This document shows positions 16,071 to 23,349 of a DNA stretch of 23,610 bases, piece after piece. This stretch comes from Advenella mimigardefordensis DPN7. Lineage in GTDB: Bacteria; Pseudomonadota; Gammaproteobacteria; Burkholderiales; Burkholderiaceae_B. The notes beneath the pieces were generated by a model, which saw nothing but the letters and a program-made list of their open reading frames with translations, had not been told where the DNA came from and made no database searches. Numbering within the stretch: the stretch's first letter is position 1; every line of letters starts with the position of its first letter. The stretch covers positions 1-23,610 of the forward strand of contig NZ_CP003916.1 in assembly GCF_000521505.1 (NCBI RefSeq), given 5' to 3'. The position numbers and the translations under genes were made by a program.

Positions 16071-17270
16071 TGTACTAGTTCAAACCTGATCTGACAGTTA
16101 CCCGTTTGTTACGCAGTGTCTGTCAGATTAGATTTGGTTCACATTCTTCGATTCCCAAACCGCCTTACCCTCAAGCAAGGTCTGCATTGGCGTTCTACCG
16201 CAGCACATCTTGCCTTGATGAGTCCTTTCATTGTTATAGAAATCTAGCCATACGTCCAGATCTTTCTGCAGACTATCCAGATCGCTGTATAACGTTTTTC
16301 TAAATGTGATCTGATAGAACTCCTGCAGAATCGTTTTATGGAAGCGTTCGCAAATGCCGTTGGTCTGTGGTGACATGGCCTTGGTTTTTGTGTGGTCAAT
16401 GTCATTGACTGCCAAATACAGCTGATAGTCGTGATGATCGACCCGCCCGCAGAACTCAGTGCCCCTGTCTGTCAGTATGCGCAATACCGACAGGCCGTGC
16501 TGTTCATAGAACGGCAATACTTTGTCATTGAGCAGGTCAGCTGCAGTAATCGGCGTCTTGGTCGTATACAGCTTGCAGTGAGCAACCTTGGAATAAGTAT
16601 CGACATAGGTTTGCTGATAAATTCGGCCAACCCCTTTCAGATTCCCAACGTAAAATGTGTCCTGAGAGCCTAAATAGCCAGGGTGTTCAGTCTCAATCTC
16701 TCCGCAGGCCACATCGTCTTGCTGCTTACGTTCCAACGCAGCGACCTGGTCATCGGACAGAATAATCCCATCCCGAGCCACTCGTTCTTCCAGGGCTTTG
16801 AGCCGCTTTCTGAAATTCTCCAGATTGTTTCTCACCCAAATCGAACGCACCCCACTGCCGGAAACGAACGTTCCGCGCTTTCTGAGCTCATTACTGACTC
16901 GCAATTGCCCGTAAGCAGGAAACTCAATGGCCATCTCTGTCACTGCCTGTTCTGTGGCTTGATCAACACGGTTCTTTAGATTGGAGACCCGTTTGGTCTT
17001 ATTGATCAGCGCGTCTACGCCGCCCTCATTAACCAATTCTCGATACCGATAGAATGTGTCCCTGGAGACACCCATCACCTGGCACGCTCGCGACACGTTG
17101 TGCAGCTCTTGGGCCAAGTTCAATAAACCTGCTTTATGTTTGATAATAGGATTGGTAGTATGTAGCATGAGAGTTACCTTTTTTGTTTGGATACAGTTTT
17201 GACACCTATATTCAAACGGGTAACTCTCCTTTTTTCAAGGACTTTGTCAGATCAGATCGAAACTAGTACA
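16071..17270 (-). mobile_element. IS481-family insertion sequence, copy 2 (1200 bp)
   Basis: Same length, ends and orientation as copy 1, offset by exactly 4426 bp, with an apparently identical sequence. Its own 7-bp target duplication is TATTATG (16064-16070 and 17271-17277), different from that of copy 1. It therefore arrived independently, landing on the start codon of an IS3 orfA. Confidence 0.93.
16128..17168 (-). CDS. IS481-family DDE transposase (copy 2)
   Basis: A 346-residue protein identical to the transposase at 11702-12742, with the same HTH and candidate Asp190, Asp234 and Glu274. The element is complete with intact ends. Two identical copies in direct orientation flank the LysR, hydrolase and monooxygenase genes. 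They could delete that segment by homologous recombination or, in principle, move it as a composite unit, although the separate target duplications show that they did not arrive that way. Confidence 0.93.
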   Translation of the reverse strand: MLHTTNPIIKHKAGLLNLAQELHNVSRACQVMGVSRDTFYRYRELVNEGGVDALINKTKRVSNLKNRVDQATEQAVTEMAIEFPAYGQLRVSNELRKRGTFVSGSGVRSIWVRNNLENFRKRLKALEERVARDGIILSDDQVAALERKQQDDVACGEIETEHPGYLGSQDTFYVGNLKGVGRIYQQTYVDTYSKVAHCKLYTTKTPITAADLLNDKVLPFYEQHGLSVLRILTDRGTEFCGRVDHHDYQLYLAVNDIDHTKTKAMSPQTNGICERFHKTILQEFYQITFRKTLYSDLDSLQKDLDVWLDFYNNERTHQGKMCCGRTPMQTLLEGKAVWESKNVNQI

Positions 17271-17274
17271 TATT

Positions 17275-17400
17275 ATGAGCAAGGTCCGATTTACGGAAGA
17301 ATTCAAACTCGAAGCGATAAAGCAAATCACAGAACACCACCGCCCGGTGGCTGAAGTGTCGCAACGACTGCGGGAACTGAGCTGTTATTTGTTCTCATAA
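17275..17400 (+). pseudogene. IS3-family OrfA, truncated remnant
   Basis: Reads MSKVRFTEEFKLEAIKQI and then PVAEVSQRL, the start of an IS3-group OrfA helix-turn-helix protein. The target duplication of IS481 copy 2 recreated the ATG, so the frame still starts. After about 33 residues homology ends (family members continue with a second helix) and the frame runs into unrelated sequence, stopping at 17398-17400. It is non-functional. Confidence 0.75.
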
Positions 17401-17489
17401 GTTCTGCCGCTATGGTTGCTATCCCGATATTCTACTTTTTTAAGAAAAAATATAGAAACAAATCGTCTAAGGAGATATCAAATAGATAA
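17376..17489 (+). pseudogene. Possible C-terminal tail of a lost membrane protein
   Basis: Immediately after the IS3 break, a frame without its own start reads a ~20-residue hydrophobic stretch (LLFVLISSAAMVAIPIFYFF) followed by a basic tail KKKYRNK and a stop at 17487-17489. This is what a single C-terminal transmembrane helix with a cytoplasmic tail looks like. It may be the end of a gene destroyed when the IS3 outer half was lost. It is short, so chance cannot be excluded. The rest of 17490-17574 shows nothing. Confidence 0.3.
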
Positions 17490-17574
17490 CATGTGCGCCG
17501 ATCCTTTTGTTTGTATTCATTCCTTATTCCGGTCCTTATATATTCGTTATTTGTATTTTAGGAAATCAGTTTAT

Positions 17575-19764
17575 TTATACAAATGCCCGCTCCATCGCTT
17601 TTTCTCCTTCGCCTTTTTCCGTCCCTAAATACAGGCTCGTCGTATGAATACTGGCATGCCCGAGCATATCTCGTACCTGAGCTAATGGAGTCGTTTTCAC
17701 TAACATAGAGGCAAATGTATGTCGCAACCAATGCGGGGTAATCGATCTGATGACCTGCGCATCAAACGGAGCGTCGTTTTCAAGCTCCTTCGCAAGTTCT
17801 GATAAAAAACGTTTGATATCGGCATAAATTACCGTATGGTAAACAGGGGTTCTTTCAATGCGCCCTTCTCCTTCGGGACCTAACTCTACCCATTTTTTAT
17901 AACCAATCAAAGGTAATGCTGCTTCATTTAATCGCGGATCCAGTTCCAATCCCAACGCGGTCAGGTACTGCTGTAGCAGTTCCAGCACCGGTTTGACCAA
18001 ATACACGTCTCTTGTCCGTCCCCCTTTTCCATCAACTATTAGATACCAGGCCAGATAGCCCTCATCATTCTCTTGAACGTGGAAATCTTCCATCTTGATC
18101 GCACACAGCTCCGATAACCTGAGTCCCGTCAAATAAAATAACCGAATCGCAAACACCGTTCGATACGCCACCGTATCGGCTACCGGTACCTGATCCAACC
18201 GATCCTGAATCCGCTGCCACAATCGCTGATTGATCCGGTGGTTGACCCGCATGCTCCGATTCGAGGCCAGCTTTGGTAATCCTTTAAAAGGATTCGAGAG
18301 CAAATATTGTTGGCTGGTTAAAAATTCAAATAATCCGCCCAGCACCGTTAGGGTATGTGCAATACTCTCCCGACTCATCGAGCCTTTTAGTTCGACCTCT
18401 TGACTGGGATCAGCCATGAGAGCCGCGGGCTCATCGGGCGGTGGATTCGGATTGACAAACGGGCGCCATTTTTCATGGGTACGTGCGAATTTGCGTCGGG
18501 CCACCCACAAGCTGGCCGGCTGCGGATTGCATAAAAAATCCCTAAACAGCGCCAAATCCGCAGTCGTCAGCGACGACAGCGGCTTTTGCATATTAAACAG
18601 GCTCCACAGCAAGAGCCGCTCGGCCTCCTTGCGGTAGGACTGATAGGTATGGGTTTTATAGAGCGCCAGCCATTCATGAATCGCCTCATAGTCATTTTGA
18701 GCAGCCAAGCGATTGTTGCGCGCCGGCGCACGATTCGTGCCCTGCTGGCCATCGAGCCGCGCGGGCAGGCACAGCGACTCTAACGGTTCAATCTGGTGGC
18801 TGCCCTCAACAAAGACTCCGGAATCTGTGGCCGCACCCTGCTCGTCTGGCAATGTGACGGGGGGACGGATCCGTGTGATGACACCGCCTTGCAGGTCTTT
18901 GCTTTTTTTCAGGACATGCTGATAGATCTGTTTTTCTAAAAAATGCTCATTCTGGCTCAACCAGGTCGTCAATTTGACGGCGGTTACCTGCCCCAGCCCT
19001 TTAACATGTTTGAACCACCACCAGCCATATTCGTTTGCAAAATCCACCAGCTTTCCAAGCGTATCCAACTGTGCCCGAATCAATTTGTTGGCAATTTTCG
19101 GGTGAAACCACCCCGCCACCGGATCATCCAATGTTGGATTCGAAGTCAACTCAAAAGCCAGCTCATTAATAATGACGAGCCTCCGTTCGAGGTTTTTCAC
19201 GTGTAGCGTCTGCAGCGCTTTTTGCGCGACAGACAAAGGCAGGTCATCCGGTTCAGACACCAGCGCCAGGCGTTCACGATCTTCCCGTTTCGCCTCCTCG
19301 GTGGCCGAGGTGAGACTGCCGCCGACTTCGGCATAATAAAACGACAACTGCTCTTCTTGTCCCAGCACATTGTCCGGGTCAAACGTGGCAATAAAGTCAT
19401 CAAATGAGATTGGCGCTGACCGCACCGCAGAATCTGGCTCCTGCACTTGGCCATCGACCTGGTTTTTGATCGCGCGTAAGCGATCCAGCATTTTTTGGGT
19501 CTCGGTTACACTTTTGCGCACACTGGCCGGCAACTTTAACAGAGCCAGCTGCTCTGGAGCTTTGCCCTTGCGCGCGCCGACCACCAACAAGGCATCTTGT
19601 ACTAGGATCAGGGTATGACGTGCATCGACCAGGTTGCGGCCGGTCTCGAGGTACTGATCGGCGATATCGGCCAAGTTGAGGGTGTTTTCAAAAAAGGCCC
19701 GGTAAAACGCAATATGGTGCAGACCGATCTTGCGCACCGGCAGCAGTTCTTTGACGCTGGCCAT
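17575..19764 (-). CDS. Large tyrosine site-specific recombinase (phage integrase family)
   Basis: A 729-residue recombinase, much larger than XerC/XerD (about 300). The C-terminal catalytic domain has Arg in TGLRLSELCAIK, HWLRHTFAS (His678, Arg681), GHASIHTTSLY (His703) and nucleophile Tyr712. A core-binding SAM-like domain precedes it (around residues 365-470, AIHEWLALYKTHTYQSYRKE). The N-terminal ~300 residues form an extra domain starting LLPVRKIGLHHIAFYRAFF, found in large plasmid- and transposon-borne integrases; its role is unknown to me. A probable AAGGG ribosome site precedes the ATG. The likely target is the dif-like palindrome at 20254. The gene shares a 21-bp upstream word with parA. 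Confidence 0.9.
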   Translation of the reverse strand: MASVKELLPVRKIGLHHIAFYRAFFENTLNLADIADQYLETGRNLVDARHTLILVQDALLVVGARKGKAPEQLALLKLPASVRKSVTETQKMLDRLRAIKNQVDGQVQEPDSAVRSAPISFDDFIATFDPDNVLGQEEQLSFYYAEVGGSLTSATEEAKREDRERLALVSEPDDLPLSVAQKALQTLHVKNLERRLVIINELAFELTSNPTLDDPVAGWFHPKIANKLIRAQLDTLGKLVDFANEYGWWWFKHVKGLGQVTAVKLTTWLSQNEHFLEKQIYQHVLKKSKDLQGGVITRIRPPVTLPDEQGAATDSGVFVEGSHQIEPLESLCLPARLDGQQGTNRAPARNNRLAAQNDYEAIHEWLALYKTHTYQSYRKEAERLLLWSLFNMQKPLSSLTTADLALFRDFLCNPQPASLWVARRKFARTHEKWRPFVNPNPPPDEPAALMADPSQEVELKGSMSRESIAHTLTVLGGLFEFLTSQQYLLSNPFKGLPKLASNRSMRVNHRINQRLWQRIQDRLDQVPVADTVAYRTVFAIRLFYLTGLRLSELCAIKMEDFHVQENDEGYLAWYLIVDGKGGRTRDVYLVKPVLELLQQYLTALGLELDPRLNEAALPLIGYKKWVELGPEGEGRIERTPVYHTVIYADIKRFLSELAKELENDAPFDAQVIRSITPHWLRHTFASMLVKTTPLAQVRDMLGHASIHTTSLYLGTEKGEGEKAMERAFV

Positions 19765-19791
19765 CAGCGACCCTTAATGATAAAGAATGGT

Positions 19792-19812
19792 TTTTGAATA
19801 TTCATTAAATGT
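19792..19812 (-). promoter_or_regulatory. Operator candidate upstream of the recombinase gene
   Basis: Contains TGAATATTCA (19795-19804). Read on the minus strand, the 21 bp here are identical to 22558-22578 upstream of parA, starting ACATTTAATG. It lies about 30 bp upstream of the recombinase ATG on the coding strand, a position suitable for repression. Confidence 0.5.
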
Positions 19813-19822
19813 TCATTCAATA

Positions 19823-20146
19823 TTATTTATGGACATAGCCGCGCTGCTGACGCCGCCGGGCCACGATCTGCAATTGGGCCTGGCCTTGCGCTAAAGAGCC
19901 CAGGGGCACATAGCACCGTCGACCCCGTCGGCTCGATAGACTGCCCCAGGCCTGCTCCAGCTCCCACTGGCCAAACAAATTCATCAGCAGGCGCGCCGCA
20001 TAATAACGTCCCGTTTGGGCATTGACCCAATAATGCGGCGTTGTCTCATGAGATAACGTCGTTGCCACGGCACTTACCGTACCGGGCAATAAACCTTGAC
20101 GTTGAGGCAATGGAGAGGTATTCGAGGGATGGTGCAGCGTGCTCAT
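19823..20146 (-). CDS. Small WGR-domain protein
   Basis: A 107-residue protein whose C-terminal half matches the WGR domain: TGRYYAARLLMNLFGQWELE, then QAWGSLSSRRGRRCYV and a basic end RRRQQRGYV. WGR domains bind nucleic acid or its ends in PARP-type proteins and occur alone in bacteria with unknown roles. The first ~45 residues are Pro/Ser/Thr-rich and probably disordered. I chose ATG at 20146 because AGGAG lies 8 bp upstream; the longer frame to 20176 overlaps the ribosome site. It is 58 bp upstream of, and codirectional with, the tyrosine recombinase, suggesting an accessory role in recombination (inference). Confidence 0.75.
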   Translation of the reverse strand: MSTLHHPSNTSPLPQRQGLLPGTVSAVATTLSHETTPHYWVNAQTGRYYAARLLMNLFGQWELEQAWGSLSSRRGRRCYVPLGSLAQGQAQLQIVARRRQQRGYVHK

Positions 20147-20457
20147 GATGAGCTCCTGGTAGGCGCAATAAAACAAGGAAATTTTAACCCGGGTAAAATA
20201 TGCTCATGCCCTGCCCTATTCTACTGGAAGTCGATAATGCGCACAATAATGCACTAGTTAATAATTACAGTTATTAACTACTTCGTCTTGGAGAAAATGA
20301 CATATAGATATTCAAACTATGTCAGTGACATATAAATCATGCTTTTTACTTAAATTACGCGTTCTACAGGTTATGGCGTTTGAGCACACTTAAATGTCAT
20401 ATCTATGCGTAAGCATACATTTGTTTTTTTATGTGCGCTGCCCTTCATTGTGGTTGA
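20147..20457. other. Gene-free region upstream of the WGR gene
   Basis: No supported gene. It holds a near-palindrome around ACCCGGGT (20182-20198) in the likely WGR promoter area, the dif-like dyad at 20254-20281, and GACATATAG/CTATGTCA words (about 20318-20345) forming an imperfect inverted repeat plus an extra direct copy. A plus-strand frame from 20405 is antisense to the truncated gene next door and was dismissed. Confidence 0.4.
20254..20281. other. dif-like 11-6-11 dyad, candidate recombinase crossover site
   Basis: TAGTTAATAA and TTATTAACTA are perfect 10-bp inverted arms around the 6-bp centre TTACAG. Extended by one base each side, this gives the 11-6-11 geometry of tyrosine recombinase core sites, with the TAA-N6-TTA junction also seen in dif. 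It lies about 110 bp from the WGR start codon and 0.5 kb from the recombinase gene. There is no T tract to suggest a terminator. Confidence 0.45.
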
Positions 20458-21241
<784 letters not shown>

Positions 21242-21861
21242 GCAAAGAGTTTGATTTTGTTCAATGGCCGGATATTCAGCCGGATTTGGACATACGCCCT
21301 TCTAATGACGCGCCGGTCATTTTATTAAATGCACAAAGTCAATATGAAGTCCAATTGCGCAAATGGGGGTTTATCAGATCCTGGCCGGGGAAAACTGGAA
21401 AACTGGTAAAGAAAACTCTAATCAATGCCAAATTCGAAGAAATAACAATGAAACGGTCATTCAAAAAGGCATTTGTCGATAGTCGCTGCATTATTCCGAT
21501 TAATACATGGTTTGAGTGGCCGGAGATACCTGAAATCAACGATGGACTAAAAACGAAAGTACGTATTTTCATGCCAAAACGCCCAACTTTCGGTGCAGCT
21601 GGTATATACGAGGATGCGGTAGATACAGAAACAGGGGAAGTGCTCAGACGATTTTCTATGCTTACTGTCGCACCTGGTACGAACTCTCCTATTAAAAATC
21701 TACATGCTAGATCACCATTAGTTCTTCCGGCTACTGATTATTACGATTGGTTGTCTAGCACTCCTGGTGAAGTCCAACGCCTGATACATCCCTATGAAGA
21801 CTCCCAGGCTTTTGATTTTGAAATAGTAGGGAAAAAGGAAAGCTATAGCACATTATTTTAA
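21242..21861 (+). pseudogene. SRAP (YedK/HMCES-type) abasic-site protein, N terminus lost to IS21
   Basis: The frame is open from the IS21 end and reads EFDFVQWPDIQPDLDIRPSN before any credible start, then the SRAP pattern: KWGFIRSW, SRCIIPINTWFEW, AGIYEDAV, FSMLTVAP and LHARSPLVL near the C terminus. SRAP proteins begin Met-Cys-Gly-Arg and use Cys2 to crosslink abasic DNA. That start, only some 10-20 residues, is exactly what is missing. TTG at 21286 cannot replace it. The family is linked to the SOS response, as is umuDC on this plasmid. It is therefore probably inactive. Confidence 0.8.
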
Positions 21862-21879
21862 TGTTTATTCAACTTATAT

Positions 21880-21889
21880 TGAATATTCA
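21880..21889. promoter_or_regulatory. TGAATATTCA palindrome after the SRAP remnant
   Basis: A perfect copy followed by AAGTATATTCAATAT. The wider block (about 21877-21905) resembles the rep upstream block at 15-40, where TGAATATTCA is followed by TAGTATATTAAAT. It lies between converging gene ends and has no gene start beside it, which fits a centromere-like or duplicated site better than a simple promoter operator. Confidence 0.45.
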
Positions 21890-21935
21890 AAGTATATTCA
21901 ATATAAGTATATATAAAGCCCATTTACTTTTAAAT

Positions 21936-22208
21936 TTATTCTTCGAATAGGTCTGAATGGGTGCCTGTTCTGTTTAATTGCAGCTCCTCACCCGCTACGC
22001 GATATATCAAAAGCCAATCTGGTTCTATATGGGCATCGCGATATCCTGACCATTGACCTTTCAATGGATGGTCACGGTATTTTTCGGGCAACGGTTTTCC
22101 TTCAATCAACAATAGTAGCAAGGTACGCAGTTTATCCAGGTCTTTACCACGTTTTTCTGCTCGTTTCACATCTCGCTTAAATTGGCCGGAGCGTACGGGC
22201 GTCAGCAC
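21936..22208 (-). CDS. yafQ: YafQ-type ribonuclease toxin (RelE superfamily)
   Basis: A 90-residue type II toxin that would cut mRNA on the ribosome. It keeps the YafQ signature RDHPLKGQWSGYRDAHIEPD and NRTGTHSDLF. His47, His60, Asp64, Trp65 and His84 line up with E. coli YafQ His50, His63, Asp67, Trp68 and His87 at a constant offset of three. It starts with GTG at 22208, one base after the antitoxin stop, so translation is coupled. All catalytic positions are present, so the toxin should be active and would favour plasmid retention. Confidence 0.93.
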   Translation of the reverse strand: MLTPVRSGQFKRDVKRAEKRGKDLDKLRTLLLLLIEGKPLPEKYRDHPLKGQWSGYRDAHIEPDWLLIYRVAGEELQLNRTGTHSDLFEE

Positions 22209-22209
22209 T

Positions 22210-22467
22210 TTAGATTCCTAAGTCTTTAAAAAGATCTTCGGCATTATCGAAACGTTTACCCTTCCCTGCTTCTAATTCCTTCATTGCTTTTCGTGTTGTG
22301 CGATTTGGTACTTGTACATCAAATGGCAAACGCCCTTCTTCTGCCACACGAAGGAAAGTCAGGCGGATTAAATCGGACGCACTTAACCCCATGCGTTCTA
22401 GTGTCGCTATGGCTTTGTCTTTCATGTCTGCGGGTATACGTGCGCGGACTACGGCATCAGCTCTCAT
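22210..22467 (-). CDS. dinJ: DinJ/RelB-type antitoxin
   Basis: An 85-residue antitoxin. The N-terminal ribbon-helix-helix (MRADAVVRARIPADMKDKAI, then LERMGLSASDLIRLTFLRVA) forms DNA-binding dimers. The C-terminal half (residues ~50-85, FDVQVPNRTTRKAMKELEAG and following) wraps the YafQ toxin. GGAG precedes the ATG at good distance. It is the first gene of the pair, directly downstream of a promoter that overlaps a palindromic operator, so autoregulation is expected. It lies back to back with the partition genes and serves plasmid maintenance. Confidence 0.92.
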   Translation of the reverse strand: MRADAVVRARIPADMKDKAIATLERMGLSASDLIRLTFLRVAEEGRLPFDVQVPNRTTRKAMKELEAGKGKRFDNAEDLFKDLGI

Positions 22468-22497
22468 GGTTTTGCTCCAATGATCAGTAAAAACGAT

Positions 22498-22526
22498 ATT
22501 GTAGCTCAGATGTAGCTACAATGCAA
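22498..22526 (-). promoter_or_regulatory. dinJ-yafQ promoter and operator
   Basis: On the minus strand, -35 TTGCAT (22526-22521) and -10 TACAAT (22503-22498) are spaced 17 bp. The inverted repeat TTGTAGCT/AGCTACAA (22499-22506 and 22514-22521) covers the spacer and both hexamers, so antitoxin binding would block RNA polymerase. Confidence 0.75.
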
Positions 22527-22565
22527 TCCTCTGCTATGACTTAGCCACGCTTAATGTACATTTAA

Positions 22566-22655
22566 TGAATATTCAAAACATATTCATAATGGTATAAAAA
22601 TGTGTTGACCATTTTAATTACTTTAGATATTATTTACCCATTGAATGAATATTCA
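22566..22655 (+). promoter_or_regulatory. parA promoter flanked by two TGAATATTCA operators
   Basis: A good sigma-70 promoter, -35 TTGACC (22605-22610), 17-bp spacer, -10 TATTAT (22628-22633), lies between TGAATATTCA at 22566-22575 and 22646-22655. The second copy sits just after the transcription start and before the GAGGTGA ribosome site (22659-22665). This arrangement is typical of an autorepressed partition operon with a repeat centromere. Confidence 0.7.
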
Positions 22656-22669
22656 AACGAGGTGAAACC

Positions 22670-23317
22670 GTGATTGTTGCTATAGCAAATACAAAGGGTG
22701 GGGTTGGTAAAACGACTCTAGCAGTTCAGATTGCAATCGCTCGGGCGCGTGCTGGGCGAGACGTGTGGTTGATTGATGGCGATCGGCAAGGAACCGCCGC
22801 TGCGGCCATAGCCATAAGATCCGAAGGGGAAACCATACCTGGAATAGCCTGCGCGCAATATCCAGATGGTCCGCAGCTGAGGGCGCAAGTGCAGCAGCAG
22901 CGCAATAAATGGGACGACATTATTATCGATGTAGGGGGTAGGGATTCAACAGCCCTCCGTGCGGCACTTACCCTGGCCGATACCCTACTTGTCCCATTTG
23001 CGCCGCGATCATATGACGTTTGGGCGTTGGATGATATGGCCGCCCTGGTTGATGAGGCTAATAGTGTGAGGGACGGTCTTAGGGCTTTTGCTGTTCTGAA
23101 CCTAGCTGATCCCGGTGAGCAATCGACCGATAATGCCGAGGCAGCCGCAGCAGTCGCGGAAGTCCCTCAATTTCAGTATTTATCAACTCCAATTCGCCGC
23201 CGTAAGGCTTTTAGCAATGCCTCCGGCGCAGGTTTGTCAGTGTCCGAATTGAAACCCAAGGATGCAAAAGCAATTGCTGAAATTGATAGATTAATTCAAT
23301 CTATTTTGAATGTATAA
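22670..23317 (+). CDS. parA: ParA-type partition ATPase
   Basis: A 215-residue P-loop ATPase that moves plasmid copies over the nucleoid. The deviant Walker A motif KGGVGKTT (residues 9-16, signature Lys9 and Lys14) is followed by LIDGDRQGTAA (A' region) and DDIIIDVGGRD (Walker B). The short length without an N-terminal HTH marks a type Ib ParA, so autoregulation should fall to the partner protein. GTG at 22670 is preceded by GAGGTGA. The ribbon-helix-helix gene starts 32 bp after the stop. The late Gly in place of Ala/Thr in the Walker B tail is a minor variation. Confidence 0.92.
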   Translation: MIVAIANTKGGVGKTTLAVQIAIARARAGRDVWLIDGDRQGTAAAAIAIRSEGETIPGIACAQYPDGPQLRAQVQQQRNKWDDIIIDVGGRDSTALRAALTLADTLLVPFAPRSYDVWALDDMAALVDEANSVRDGLRAFAVLNLADPGEQSTDNAEAAAAVAEVPQFQYLSTPIRRRKAFSNASGAGLSVSELKPKDAKAIAEIDRLIQSILNV

Positions 23318-23318
23318 A

Positions 23319-23327
23319 GAATATTCA
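23319..23327. promoter_or_regulatory. GAATATTCA site between parA and the RHH gene
   Basis: A 9-of-10 match to TGAATATTCA (first T replaced by A) placed in the 32-bp gap before the RHH gene, just ahead of its AGGAG ribosome site. Confidence 0.4.
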
Positions 23328-23349
23328 AAGAAGTACAGGAGAATATAGT

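Larger units (their letters stand above)
16006..17370 (+). mobile_element. IS3-family element, 5' remnant (interrupted by IS481 copy 2)
   Basis: The left terminus TGAATCGGCCAGG starts at 16006 and is the inverted-repeat partner of the terminus at 6006. The leader and start codon of orfA follow (16068-16070). IS481 copy 2 then interrupts, and orfA continues from 17275 to about 17370, where homology stops. Roughly 160 bp of IS3 remain once the IS481 is removed. It has the same orientation as the remnant at 5295-6006. Confidence 0.75.

Noticed and set aside
11645..17270. Reading the two IS481 copies and the genes between them as a composite transposon
   Set aside because: Each copy has its own 7-bp target duplication (AATAAAG and TATTATG). 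A composite unit would show one duplication shared by the outer ends only.
17416..17628. 70-codon plus-strand frame before the recombinase
   Set aside because: Rich in Tyr, Phe and Arg from AT-rich DNA, no ribosome site, and overlaps the recombinase 3' end.
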